The position numbers and the translations under genes were made by a program. This document shows, one piece after another, positions 28,169 to 36,360 of a stretch of DNA of 64,000 nt. The notes beneath the pieces were generated by a model, which saw nothing but the letters and a program-made list of their open reading frames with translations, made no database searches and was not told the DNA's origin. The stretch is from CAZUMW01 sp964621615. Its GTDB lineage: Bacteria > Desulfobacterota > WTBG01 > CAIYCZ01 > CAIRTM01. Position 1 is the first letter of the stretch; each line of letters begins with the position of its first letter. The stretch is taken from NCBI GenBank assembly GCA_964621615.1, contig CAZUMW010000024.1:1-64000 (forward strand), in the 5' to 3' direction.

Positions 28169-30016
28169 ATGGCTATTGGCTTCAATGAAAATCTGATTGA
28201 AAAAAGGCTCAACCAAAGACTTCGTTTGTTTGTTATCTTTATCGTTCTTGTTTTTTTGTTTGTTTTGTTTAGATTAACGTTTTTGCAAATTATAAAAGGT
28301 TCTAAATATAAAAAACTATCAATAAACAACAGAATCCGTGTCCAAAAAACAGAAGCTCCGCGGGGGAAAATTTTCACCAAAAACAATACGACTCTTGTTA
28401 CCAATGTTCCATCCTTTGATCTGACCCTTGTACCCCAGGACACACCGGATATTGAAACAGTATTGAAAAATATTGACACCCTTCTTTCGCTTGACATGAA
28501 AATCCTCCGAAAAAAAGTGCAGGAAAGCAGGCAGCTTCCTCCGTTTGAGCCGATAACGCTGAAAAAGGAGCTCACCTGGAAAGAGATGAGCAGTGTTTTG
28601 TCAAAAAAGCGCCATCTTCGCGGCATTGATATTGCCGTGGTTCCCAAAAGAAAATACTGCTTCGACAGCATGGCTTCTCATGTTTTCGGGTTTCTTGGTG
28701 AAGTTGACAGACAAGCAATAAAAAAACACAGACACCGGGAATATATGCCCGGGGATCTTGTCGGAAAATACGGCCTGGAAAAGTGGGGGGAACAATATCT
28801 GCGGGGATACAAAGGCGGACAGCAGACAGAGGTTGATGTTTTTGGAAACAGGCAGAAAATTCTTGCCGAAATAGAGCCTGTTCCCGGTAATGACATTGTG
28901 GTTTCTCTTATTCCGCAGCTGCAGAAAAAAGCGGAATCCCTGCTTGAAGATAAAACAGGTGCGGTTGTTGCTATTGAACCTCACACAGGTGAAATTCTTG
29001 CGCTTGCAAGCTGTCCTTCGTTTAACTCAAATTTTTTTTCCCGCGGTATTGATAAAAAGGAATGGAACAAACTTATAGAAAATCCTCGCAATCCCTTGTT
29101 AAACCGGGCTATACAGTGTCAGCAGTCTCCCGGCTCCGTGTTTAAAATAGTGACCGCTATTGCAGCTCTTGAAGAAGATATTATAGATCCGGAAGAGACT
29201 TTTTTCTGTCCCGGTCATTTTAAGCTCGGCATCCGGAAATTTAAATGCTGGAAAGAACGCGGTCATGGATGGATGAATATGAGACAGGCTCTTGTCGAAT
29301 CCTGTGACACCTATTTTTATAATCTTGCTATTCGGGTCGGTATAGAAAACATCGTCAAGTATGCGCTTCTTCTTGGATTCGGCGAAAGGACAGGCATTGA
29401 GCTGGAAGGGGAAAAAGCCGGGCTGGTCCCTACCCCGGAATGGAAAAAACAAAAATACGGAATATCCTGGCAAAAGGGGGAAACGCTTAATGTTGCAATC
29501 GGTCAGGGCTTTCTCCTGACAACACCTATACAGGTGGCGGTTTGTCTGTGCGGTATTTTAAACCATGGCCGTATCCCGCGGCCCCGTGTTGTGCTGGCAG
29601 TTAAAAATGACGATACATCCGTAAAAGAATATGACAAAGAGATAATAAAAACATACAGCCTGTCCGACAGCACCTTCTCTTTTATAAAAGATGCTCTTGT
29701 CGGTGTCGTAAACGATAATCACGGCACAGGGTATAGAGCCCGGCTTTCACATATCGCGGTAGGCGGAAAAACCGGAACCGTACAGGTGGCAAGCACCAAT
29801 TTTTCCGAAGATGATGATGTTCCGTATCACCTTAGAAATCATGCGTGGTTCGCTTCTTTTGCCCCGGCTGAAGATCCCGAAATAGTGGTTGTTGTATATC
29901 TTGAGCACGGGGAAAGCGGCGGGAAATTTGCCGCTCCGATAGCCAGAGAAATCATTAAATCTTTTCTGCATTTGAAAAAAAAAGAACCGCTGTCCTCCGG
30001 ACGTGATGGGCTTTAA
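28169..30016 (+). CDS. mrdA: Penicillin-binding protein 2 (peptidoglycan transpeptidase)
   Basis: 615 residues: an N-terminal membrane anchor (FVIFIVLVFLFVLFRLTF), a pedestal domain (TEAPRGKIFTKN), and a transpeptidase domain with GSVFK (catalytic S323, K326), SCD near 371 and GGKTGTVQ. It cross-links peptidoglycan during rod elongation with RodA as glycosyltransferase. It starts 1 bp after mreD. Codon use is AT-rich like its neighbours. Confidence 0.97.
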   Translation: MAIGFNENLIEKRLNQRLRLFVIFIVLVFLFVLFRLTFLQIIKGSKYKKLSINNRIRVQKTEAPRGKIFTKNNTTLVTNVPSFDLTLVPQDTPDIETVLKNIDTLLSLDMKILRKKVQESRQLPPFEPITLKKELTWKEMSSVLSKKRHLRGIDIAVVPKRKYCFDSMASHVFGFLGEVDRQAIKKHRHREYMPGDLVGKYGLEKWGEQYLRGYKGGQQTEVDVFGNRQKILAEIEPVPGNDIVVSLIPQLQKKAESLLEDKTGAVVAIEPHTGEILALASCPSFNSNFFSRGIDKKEWNKLIENPRNPLLNRAIQCQQSPGSVFKIVTAIAALEEDIIDPEETFFCPGHFKLGIRKFKCWKERGHGWMNMRQALVESCDTYFYNLAIRVGIENIVKYALLLGFGERTGIELEGEKAGLVPTPEWKKQKYGISWQKGETLNVAIGQGFLLTTPIQVAVCLCGILNHGRIPRPRVVLAVKNDDTSVKEYDKEIIKTYSLSDSTFSFIKDALVGVVNDNHGTGYRARLSHIAVGGKTGTVQVASTNFSEDDDVPYHLRNHAWFASFAPAEDPEIVVVVYLEHGESGGKFAAPIAREIIKSFLHLKKKEPLSSGRDGL

Positions 30017-30034
30017 TGAGGATATTATTTTATT

Positions 30035-31129
30035 ATGTTTGACAGACGCCTTGTTTTAAATTTCGACATTTTTCTTCTTATTGCTGTGCTTGTTGTCTGT
30101 TTGTGCGGTATTTTAAATTTAAAAAGTATTTGCACATCTGACAGCGGTGTCGTATCTGCTTTTTATTATAAACAGATTTACTGGGTTATTATTGGAACAA
30201 CCATTTTGTTTGTTATTGTTAATATAAACTATATAAATATAATTAATTATGCCTATTATATACATTTTTTTGTTTTGTTTTTGCTTGTTATGGTTCTTTT
30301 TTATGGCACGACAAAATATGGTTCCCAACGATGGATCACTTTTGGTTTTTTATCGTTTCAACCATCAGAAGTATCCAAAATAACATTTGTTCTTTGCCTT
30401 TCAAAATTCTTTTCTGAAAACATATCTCAAAATGAATATACATTAAAAGATCTTTTTATTCCTTTCTTTTTACTCTTATGTACAATTATTCCAATATATA
30501 TTCAACCGGACCTTGGCACTGCAGGAATAATTTTTATTATATTTATATCATTTATGTTTTTTATTAATATAAACAAAAAAACTGTTCTTTATGTTTTGCT
30601 CTTTTTGGCTTCTCTTCTGCCCTTTTTATGGTTCTTCTTAAAAGATTATCAAAAGAGAAGAATCATGGTCTTTATAAATCCGGAACTGGATCCGCTGAAT
30701 GCGGGCTACCAGATTATTCAGTCAAAAATAGCTATAGGATCCGGTGGTCTTTTCGGAAAAGGCTTCGGCTTGGGAACCCAGAGCCAGCTGCGTTTTCTTC
30801 CGGAACAGCACACGGATTTTGTTTTTTCTGTATGGGCTGAAGAGTGGGGGTTTCTTGGCTGCTTGTTTGTTTTATTTATGTACTTTTTTATCATGTACAG
30901 GGGTGTAAGCATATCCTATTTTTGTAAAAATTTTTATGGAACATTTCTCGGCCTTGGTATCAGTATTTTTTTCTTCCTTCATTTCATTATCAATGTTTTT
31001 ATGGCAACAGGATTGTTTCCTGTTGTGGGAGTTCCTCTTCCCTTTATGAGTTATGGGGGTTCCAGCCTTGTTACCTGCTTTGTCGGCACAGCCCTTCTTA
31101 TTAACATCAACATGAGAAAATTTAAATAG
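30035..31129 (+). CDS. rodA: Rod shape-determining protein RodA (SEDS glycosyltransferase)
   Basis: 364 residues with about ten membrane helices. SEDS signatures are present: GSQRWITFGFLSFQPSEVSK, IQPDLGTAGII, LFGKGFGLGTQSQLRFLPEQ (then HTDFVFSVWAEEWGF), and PFMSYGGSSL. RodA polymerises glycan strands with PBP2. It is the last gene of the mre operon; dnaA starts about 95 bp later. Confidence 0.97.
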   Translation: MFDRRLVLNFDIFLLIAVLVVCLCGILNLKSICTSDSGVVSAFYYKQIYWVIIGTTILFVIVNINYINIINYAYYIHFFVLFLLVMVLFYGTTKYGSQRWITFGFLSFQPSEVSKITFVLCLSKFFSENISQNEYTLKDLFIPFFLLLCTIIPIYIQPDLGTAGIIFIIFISFMFFININKKTVLYVLLFLASLLPFLWFFLKDYQKRRIMVFINPELDPLNAGYQIIQSKIAIGSGGLFGKGFGLGTQSQLRFLPEQHTDFVFSVWAEEWGFLGCLFVLFMYFFIMYRGVSISYFCKNFYGTFLGLGISIFFFLHFIINVFMATGLFPVVGVPLPFMSYGGSSLVTCFVGTALLININMRKFK

Positions 31130-31224
31130 ACCCATTCCTAAAAAAGCTTGAAAATAAAGCATGTATTATATAGAGTATACGTTTGTTTTTCATGTGCCTG
31201 CTTCATCAAAACCGGGTGATTGTT

Positions 31225-32562
31225 GTGGAAGATTTCAAAAATGTTTTTTTAAATAAAATAGAGAAAAAATGCACTCCGCAGACATTTGAAACCTGGTTTA
31301 AACCTCTCCGGGTTATTTCTTCTACCTCAGAATCTGTTGTCTTTGCCGTACCAAAAAAATTCTTTTCAGACTGGATTATAGAAAATTATAAAGACCTCAT
31401 AGAAGAAGTTGTTTTTGACATAACAAAGGCAACACCAAAAATTGAATTTGAAGTTCGTGAAGACCTCTACGATAAAGAAAAACAACATATCGAACTGTCT
31501 TCTGCCCGGGACTCATTATCGTCCGTACAGGAAAAAATCAACTCTCTTCCTGAAAATATAAATCCTGAGTACAGTTTTTCTAATTTCGTTATCGGCTCGA
31601 GCAATCAGTTCGCACATGCTGCCTGCAACGCTGTTGCCAACAATCCTGGATTAACCTATAATCCTCTTTTTATTTATGGTGGTACAGGTCTCGGAAAAAC
31701 CCATCTTTTACATGCTATTGTTAACCTGTCAGCACACAAAATTAAAAATAGTAAAATTTTCTATATCAGTTCGGAAAAATTCACCAACGAGCTTATTAAC
31801 TCAATCCGTTATGATAAAATGTTCTCTTTTAGAAACAAATACCGTAATATTGATATGCTTCTTATTGATGATATTCAATTTATTGCGGGAAAAGAAAGAA
31901 CCCAGGAGGAATTTTTTCACACCTTTAATACTCTTTTTGAACTGAAAAAACAGATCGTTTTAACCAGTGATAAACCTCCCAGAGAAATAAACGACCTTGA
32001 AGAGCGGCTTCGCTCCCGGTTTGAATGGGGGCTCATCGCAGACATTCAACCGCCGGAAACAGAAACAAAAGTAGCTATTTTAAAGAAAAAAGCTCTTAGT
32101 CAAAAAGTGATGATACCGAATGACGTTGCTTTTTTGCTTGCAAATAGTGTAAAATCTAACATTCGAGAACTTGAAGGTCTTCTTACCAGGCTTATAGCAT
32201 ATTCATCTTTGTGGCGCTGTGATATTACGGCGGATTTTACGAAAGAGGTTCTCAGAGATATTGTAAAAATTGAAGAAAAAGAGCCTACTCCAGAGGACAT
32301 AAAAAAAACAGTCTCATCCTATTTTAAAATAAAAGTTTCAGACCTAAAAAGTAAAAAGAAAAGCAAATCAATAGTTCTTCCCCGTCAGATATCCATGTAC
32401 ATTTTGAGAAAAAAAACAAAGCTTTCTTTTCCTGAAATAGGTGAATATTTCGGCGGAAGAGATCACGCAACTGTTATTTATTCAATCAATAAGATTGAAA
32501 CAGCCATGAAGGAGGACAAAAAAATAAAAGATATTGTGGAAACCCTTTCTAAAAAAGTGTGA
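31225..32562 (+). CDS. dnaA: Chromosomal replication initiator DnaA
   Basis: About 445 residues. Domain I begins EDFKNVFLNKIEKK. The AAA+ domain III has YGGTGLGKTHLLHA and LLIDDIQFIAGKE. Domain IV has the DnaA-box-binding signature FGGRDHATVIYS. Start choice: GTG 31225 fits the usual N-terminus and follows GGGTGATT; ATG 31192 and TTG 31183 are in-frame alternatives. DnaA melts the origin and regulates its own gene. It is followed by dnaN. Confidence 0.97.
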   Translation: MEDFKNVFLNKIEKKCTPQTFETWFKPLRVISSTSESVVFAVPKKFFSDWIIENYKDLIEEVVFDITKATPKIEFEVREDLYDKEKQHIELSSARDSLSSVQEKINSLPENINPEYSFSNFVIGSSNQFAHAACNAVANNPGLTYNPLFIYGGTGLGKTHLLHAIVNLSAHKIKNSKIFYISSEKFTNELINSIRYDKMFSFRNKYRNIDMLLIDDIQFIAGKERTQEEFFHTFNTLFELKKQIVLTSDKPPREINDLEERLRSRFEWGLIADIQPPETETKVAILKKKALSQKVMIPNDVAFLLANSVKSNIRELEGLLTRLIAYSSLWRCDITADFTKEVLRDIVKIEEKEPTPEDIKKTVSSYFKIKVSDLKSKKKSKSIVLPRQISMYILRKKTKLSFPEIGEYFGGRDHATVIYSINKIETAMKEDKKIKDIVETLSKKV

Positions 32563-32744
32563 TTTTTTTCAATACACCTGTAGAAACGTTTATTCACTTT
32601 CTCTTTTTTAAACATTGATCAACAGAAAAACCAACACGTCATTCAACAGAAAAAACAAAGTTTTTTCAATCCATTACTTTTTATTTACACATTTTTTCTC
32701 TTCACTATTATAACTTACTTACCCTTTAACTATTTATTTATAAT
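32563..32744. other. dnaA-dnaN intergenic region, possible origin area
   Basis: 182 bp, very AT-rich. It contains a direct repeat TCAACAGAAAAA at 32619 and 32643 and weak DnaA-box relatives such as TTATTCACT, but no perfect TTATCCACA in either orientation. It could contain the dnaN promoter and DNA-unwinding sequence. As an origin it is unproven. Confidence 0.35.
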
Positions 32745-33890
32745 ATGCCTATGAAATTTTCTATCGACAAAAAAACACTCCTAATGTCATTATCCCGAAT
32801 TCAGGGAATAGTTGACAAGGCAGGCATAAAGCCTATTACATCGAACGTATTAATAGAGGCTTCAAAAGATCATATAAGCTTTTCTGCCACCAATCTTCAA
32901 CTTGGTATTGTTGCAACATATGCCTCGCAGGGAATTATAACGGAAGGACGGATTTCTGTGAATGCACGGAAACTGTATGATATAGTCAGAGAGCTTCCCG
33001 ATACGGAAATTGTTTTTACGGAAAAAGATAATTATAAAATAGAAATTCACTGTGAGGATACAGTCCATTTTACTATTATAGGTCTTCCCCCTGAAGACTT
33101 TCCTCTTTTTACCAAACAGGAGGAAGAATCAAAACAAGTTGAGTGGAATACTGAAAAATTACTCTCCCTTATATCTCTTACGTCCTTTTCAATATCAAAA
33201 GATGATGAAATAAAACAGAATATACGCGGTGCTTTTATTGAAAATGTAGAAGCACAAAAAACCAGAATGGTTACTACGGATGGATACAGGCTCTCCATTA
33301 AAGATGATGCGCTGGGAGATAAGATTGAAAGTGAAAGAGGGATCATAATTCCCTATAAGGGAATTATGGAGCTGCAGAAAATACTTCTTGAAAAAAAGGA
33401 TGAACAAACGGTCTGTATTTCTGTCAAGAAAAACAGTCTTTTTGCAGACATTGGAGAAATAAAACTTTTCATTCAGCTTGTTGAAAAAGCTTTTCCTGAT
33501 TACAAAGTCATTATTCCTGGTGAAATACATAAGGGAGAGGAAATACATCTTAAAAAGGATGTTATAAAGCCGGCTCTTAAAAGAGTGTCCACGATATCGT
33601 ATGAAAACAACAGCCCGGTTGTTTTTTCATGTGAAGATAACTACTTAACTATATTTACAGAAGACAGTGACTATGGAAACGCAAAAGAATCTATTGAGCT
33701 GGAAAAATCGTATGAAGCTCCTTTTTCTTTTTGTATCAATTGCTTATATCTTTTAGATGTTGTAAATGCAGTCAATAGTGATATAATTGTTGAATTTAAT
33801 CATAAAGAGGAAAATATGCCGGTGATAGTACGTCCGGTTAATGATTATGAAAACAGCAAATATATAATAATGCCTATGGTAAGGGAGTAA
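32745..33890 (+). CDS. dnaN: DNA polymerase III sliding clamp (beta subunit)
   Basis: 381 residues, usual length. Three repeated clamp domains are seen: MKFSIDKKTLLMSLSRIQGI, KPITSNVLIEA and later VRPVNDYENSKYIIMPMVRE, the C-terminal clamp signature with its MPM.R ending. The ring tethers the polymerase to DNA. There is no recF behind it. Instead a Na+-pump gene begins 7 bp after the stop, so they are likely on one transcript. Confidence 0.97.
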   Translation: MPMKFSIDKKTLLMSLSRIQGIVDKAGIKPITSNVLIEASKDHISFSATNLQLGIVATYASQGIITEGRISVNARKLYDIVRELPDTEIVFTEKDNYKIEIHCEDTVHFTIIGLPPEDFPLFTKQEEESKQVEWNTEKLLSLISLTSFSISKDDEIKQNIRGAFIENVEAQKTRMVTTDGYRLSIKDDALGDKIESERGIIIPYKGIMELQKILLEKKDEQTVCISVKKNSLFADIGEIKLFIQLVEKAFPDYKVIIPGEIHKGEEIHLKKDVIKPALKRVSTISYENNSPVVFSCEDNYLTIFTEDSDYGNAKESIELEKSYEAPFSFCINCLYLLDVVNAVNSDIIVEFNHKEENMPVIVRPVNDYENSKYIIMPMVRE

Positions 33891-33897
33891 AAGGAGT

Positions 33898-34218
33898 ATG
33901 GAAAAAGTCACACTTTTTTTGTTTTTAATTATCGTTATATATCTGGCGTACAGCTTTATTAAGAGCAGAAAGAAATACACAGAGAAACAGGCTGAACAGA
34001 TAGAACAAAGAAAAGATTCAGCTAACAAAGAATATGAGAATGAATATGATTATTATAAAAAGGCGGTGGCTGCAGCGGTAGCTGCTGTGATGAGCGGAAA
34101 AACATATAGAATAAACACTATATTTGAAGCACAGGTAGATGAAAAAAAGCCGTCAGCATGGAAAGTCGCCGGGAGACAGGAAAGCATGATTCAACGGTCA
34201 TTTTTTAGAAAGCTGTAA
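33898..34218 (+). CDS. Na+-translocating decarboxylase small subunit (OadG/MmdD-like)
   Basis: 106 residues: one N-terminal membrane helix (LFLFLIIVIYLAYSFI), a charged helical linker, and a C-terminal tail AAAVAAVMSGK ... WKVAGRQESMIQR, resembling the tail of the methylmalonyl-CoA decarboxylase delta subunit, which ties the carboxyltransferase to the membrane part. AAAGGAGT precedes the ATG. It is first in a run with the biotin carrier, a 39-residue membrane protein and the beta subunit. Confidence 0.75.
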   Translation: MEKVTLFLFLIIVIYLAYSFIKSRKKYTEKQAEQIEQRKDSANKEYENEYDYYKKAVAAAVAAVMSGKTYRINTIFEAQVDEKKPSAWKVAGRQESMIQRSFFRKL

Positions 34219-34233
34219 AAGGAGGAAACCTTA

Positions 34234-34593
34234 ATGGAGAAAAGAAAATTCAGAATAACGATCGATGGGAAAGTGTTTGAAGCAGAGGTGGAAGAGATAG
34301 GAGGCCCGGCTCAGGCGGCTCCCTCACAGCCGTCTGCAGCACCTTCACAGCCCGCTGCTCCTCAGCCTGCAGCGCCAGCCCAGGGAAATACAATTGTATC
34401 ACCTATGCCCGGGAAAATTGTTTCCATAAAAGTTTCAAAAGGACAGCAGGTAAATCAGGGCGATGTTGTTCTTATTCTGGAAGCCATGAAGATGGAGCAG
34501 GAAATAAAATCAACAATTTCAGGAACTGTATCAGATATCGCTGTTTCAGAAGGTGAAACAGTAAGAAAAGAACAGCCGTTAATTGTTCTGTAG
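34234..34593 (+). CDS. Biotin carboxyl carrier subunit of Na+-pumping decarboxylase
   Basis: 119 residues. A short N-terminal domain (RKFRITIDGKVFEAEVEEIG) is followed by an Ala/Pro/Gln linker (about 28-52) and a biotinyl domain with EAMKMEQ; the biotin-bearing Lys is K86. The flexible linker lets the arm swing between carboxyltransferase and membrane decarboxylase. AAAGGAGGAAACC precedes the ATG. It is the gamma/MmdC-type subunit of an oxaloacetate, methylmalonyl-CoA or glutaconyl-CoA decarboxylase. Confidence 0.93.
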   Translation: MEKRKFRITIDGKVFEAEVEEIGGPAQAAPSQPSAAPSQPAAPQPAAPAQGNTIVSPMPGKIVSIKVSKGQQVNQGDVVLILEAMKMEQEIKSTISGTVSDIAVSEGETVRKEQPLIVL

Positions 34594-34608
34594 CAAGGAG
34601 TACTACTG

Positions 34609-34728
34609 ATGGATTTATTTTTCAAGTCAATGAGATTTGTTATCAATATATACATTATAACCACGTTTATTACGCTTCTTGTTCTGGTTATGGTAAATTT
34701 AATAACAAAGATAACTGAACGAAAATAA
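34609..34728 (+). CDS. 39-residue single-helix membrane protein (OadG-like)
   Basis: A short ORF between the biotin carrier and the beta subunit: M-D-L-F-F-K-S-M-R-F-V-I-N, then a hydrophobic helix (about 13-32) and a basic end (ITKITERK). AAGGAG stands 8 bases before the ATG. Size, topology and the MDLF start resemble the membrane anchor of OadG. It fits tightly in the operon, 15 bp after the carrier gene and 25 bp before the beta gene. Together with the larger subunit at 33898 it may make a split gamma/delta subunit. Confidence 0.7.
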   Translation: MDLFFKSMRFVINIYIITTFITLLVLVMVNLITKITERK

Positions 34729-34753
34729 TGGTTCGAGGAAGAAGAGAAGAAAA

Positions 34754-35980
34754 ATGCAGGAAATTCTAATTGAGTTTATAAATATATTTCCGGGAATTAA
34801 GTCCTTTGCCTTAATGGAACCTCAAATGGCTGTTGCGCGTGTTGGGCTTATTCTGCTTGGTTTTTTATTATGTTATCTTGGATATAAACATATTCTTGAC
34901 CCGCTGTTAATGGTGCCCATGGGAACCGGAATTGCAATGGTTAACGCCGGTATTCTGCTTATGCCCAATACCGGCAATTTAGGAACGATGTTTTTAAATG
35001 CCCTTGTTGAAACGCCGGCGCAGCATATAGAGGCTTTTCAGATATATTTTCTCCAGCCAGTGTATGCGCTTACATTTTCCAATGGACTCATTGCCTGTCT
35101 GGTTTTTATTGGAATAGGATCTATTACAGAACTGGATTTCTTTATATCGAATCCAAAACTGAGTCTTCTGTTAGCAATACCGGCAGAAATTGGAAGTATT
35201 CTTACTTTTCCTGTTGCGATGATGATGGGATTTACACCGTCAGAATCTGCTGCGGTATCAATTATCGGCGGAGCGGACGGGCCTATGGTTCTCTTTGCCT
35301 CACTGCAGCTTGCCCGGCACCTGTTTGTCCCCATTACGATTGTTGCCTATATTTATTTAAGCATAATTTATGCTGGTTATCCTTTTATGATAAAGTATAT
35401 GATACCCAAGCATATGCGCGGGGTAACAATGAATGATTTCAGTGTTAAAAGAGTTTCATCAGGAGAGAAAATGGCATTCAGTATTGTGACGGGAACCGTT
35501 CTTTGTCTTCTTTTTCCTGTTGCTTCCCCTCTTTTTGTAAGCTTTTTTCTGGGCGTTATTTTAAGAGAATCAAAAATATCTCGGTTTATAAAGGTTTCAG
35601 ATGATGTTATTTTAAGCGGATCGACGCTTTTTTTAGGATTTACCCTCGGATGCCTTTTGAGTGCGGATATTGTGGTTGACCCTAAAATGTTCAAGCTCAT
35701 TTTGCTCGGTTTTATAGCGTTGTTTCTTTCGGGTGTCGGCGGCATTTTCGGCGGGTATATCGCCTATAAAGTAACCGGCGGCAAAGTAAATCCGGTGCTC
35801 GGCGTGGCAGGTGTTTCCTGTATTCCCACCACGGCGAAAGTTGCACATAAAAGTGCACATGAGGCAAATCCTGAAGCCTTTATTATGCCGTTTGCAATGG
35901 GGCCCTCAATTGCAGGTGTTATTGTTTCAGCTATAGTCGCTGCATGTTATATAACTATGATACCCAAGTTTTCGTTTTGA
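34754..35980 (+). CDS. Na+-translocating decarboxylase beta subunit
   Basis: 408 residues, about nine membrane segments plus re-entrant loops. The Na+-binding signature GGADGPMVLFASLQLA and the C-terminal GVAGVSCIPTTAKVAH are diagnostic of OadB/MmdB/GcdB. It couples decarboxylation of carboxybiotin to Na+ export. The carboxyltransferase (alpha) gene is absent here, so the substrate (oxaloacetate, methylmalonyl-CoA or glutaconyl-CoA) is open. A strong terminator follows. Confidence 0.95.
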   Translation: MQEILIEFINIFPGIKSFALMEPQMAVARVGLILLGFLLCYLGYKHILDPLLMVPMGTGIAMVNAGILLMPNTGNLGTMFLNALVETPAQHIEAFQIYFLQPVYALTFSNGLIACLVFIGIGSITELDFFISNPKLSLLLAIPAEIGSILTFPVAMMMGFTPSESAAVSIIGGADGPMVLFASLQLARHLFVPITIVAYIYLSIIYAGYPFMIKYMIPKHMRGVTMNDFSVKRVSSGEKMAFSIVTGTVLCLLFPVASPLFVSFFLGVILRESKISRFIKVSDDVILSGSTLFLGFTLGCLLSADIVVDPKMFKLILLGFIALFLSGVGGIFGGYIAYKVTGGKVNPVLGVAGVSCIPTTAKVAHKSAHEANPEAFIMPFAMGPSIAGVIVSAIVAACYITMIPKFSF

Positions 35981-36013
35981 AGACAGTATAGGTTTTAATG
36001 ACAGCACACATAT

Positions 36014-36050
36014 AAAAACAGCCCCTCTTGAATAAAGAGGGGCTGTTTTT
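36014..36050 (+). terminator. Strong intrinsic terminator after the decarboxylase beta gene
   Basis: AAAAACAGCCCCTCTT, loop GAATA, AAGAGGGGCTGTTTTT. The stem is perfect and has A/T-runs on both sides. It ends only 13 bases before the ATG of the next gene, whose GGAG ribosome site directly follows the T-run. Confidence 0.92.
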
Positions 36051-36063
36051 ATTGGAGAAAACC

Positions 36064-36360
36064 ATGATAAATAAAAGGACAATATTCGGTGTTTTATTAT
36101 GTATGGGAGGTATTGTTACTGCAAGAGCCCATGTTTTTTTTGATGTTTCGACCACATGGATATATATACTTCACAGCCTGGGAATATGTATAAGCTTTTC
36201 AGGTGTTGCTCTTTTTGCATCCGGTTTAAAGACCAGAGTAATAGAAAAAGTACGGCTGTGCCCGCACTGTTATTATAAAAATCCGGCGGGATCTTCACTG
36301 TGTATAAAATGCAAAAAAGAAATAAAAGCAAAAAGCGGAAAGGATCCTGATAATGAGTAA
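36064..36360 (+). CDS. Small membrane protein with C-terminal zinc ribbon
   Basis: 98 residues from ATG 36064, with TTGGAGAAAACC before it. An in-frame TTG at 36028 lies in the terminator hairpin and is rejected. Two hydrophobic segments (about 6-24 and 30-54) are followed by a zinc-ribbon with LCPHC ... SLCIKCKKE. The function is unknown. It overlaps the DUF1786 gene by 8 bp, so the two are translationally coupled. Confidence 0.75.
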   Translation: MINKRTIFGVLLCMGGIVTARAHVFFDVSTTWIYILHSLGICISFSGVALFASGLKTRVIEKVRLCPHCYYKNPAGSSLCIKCKKEIKAKSGKDPDNE

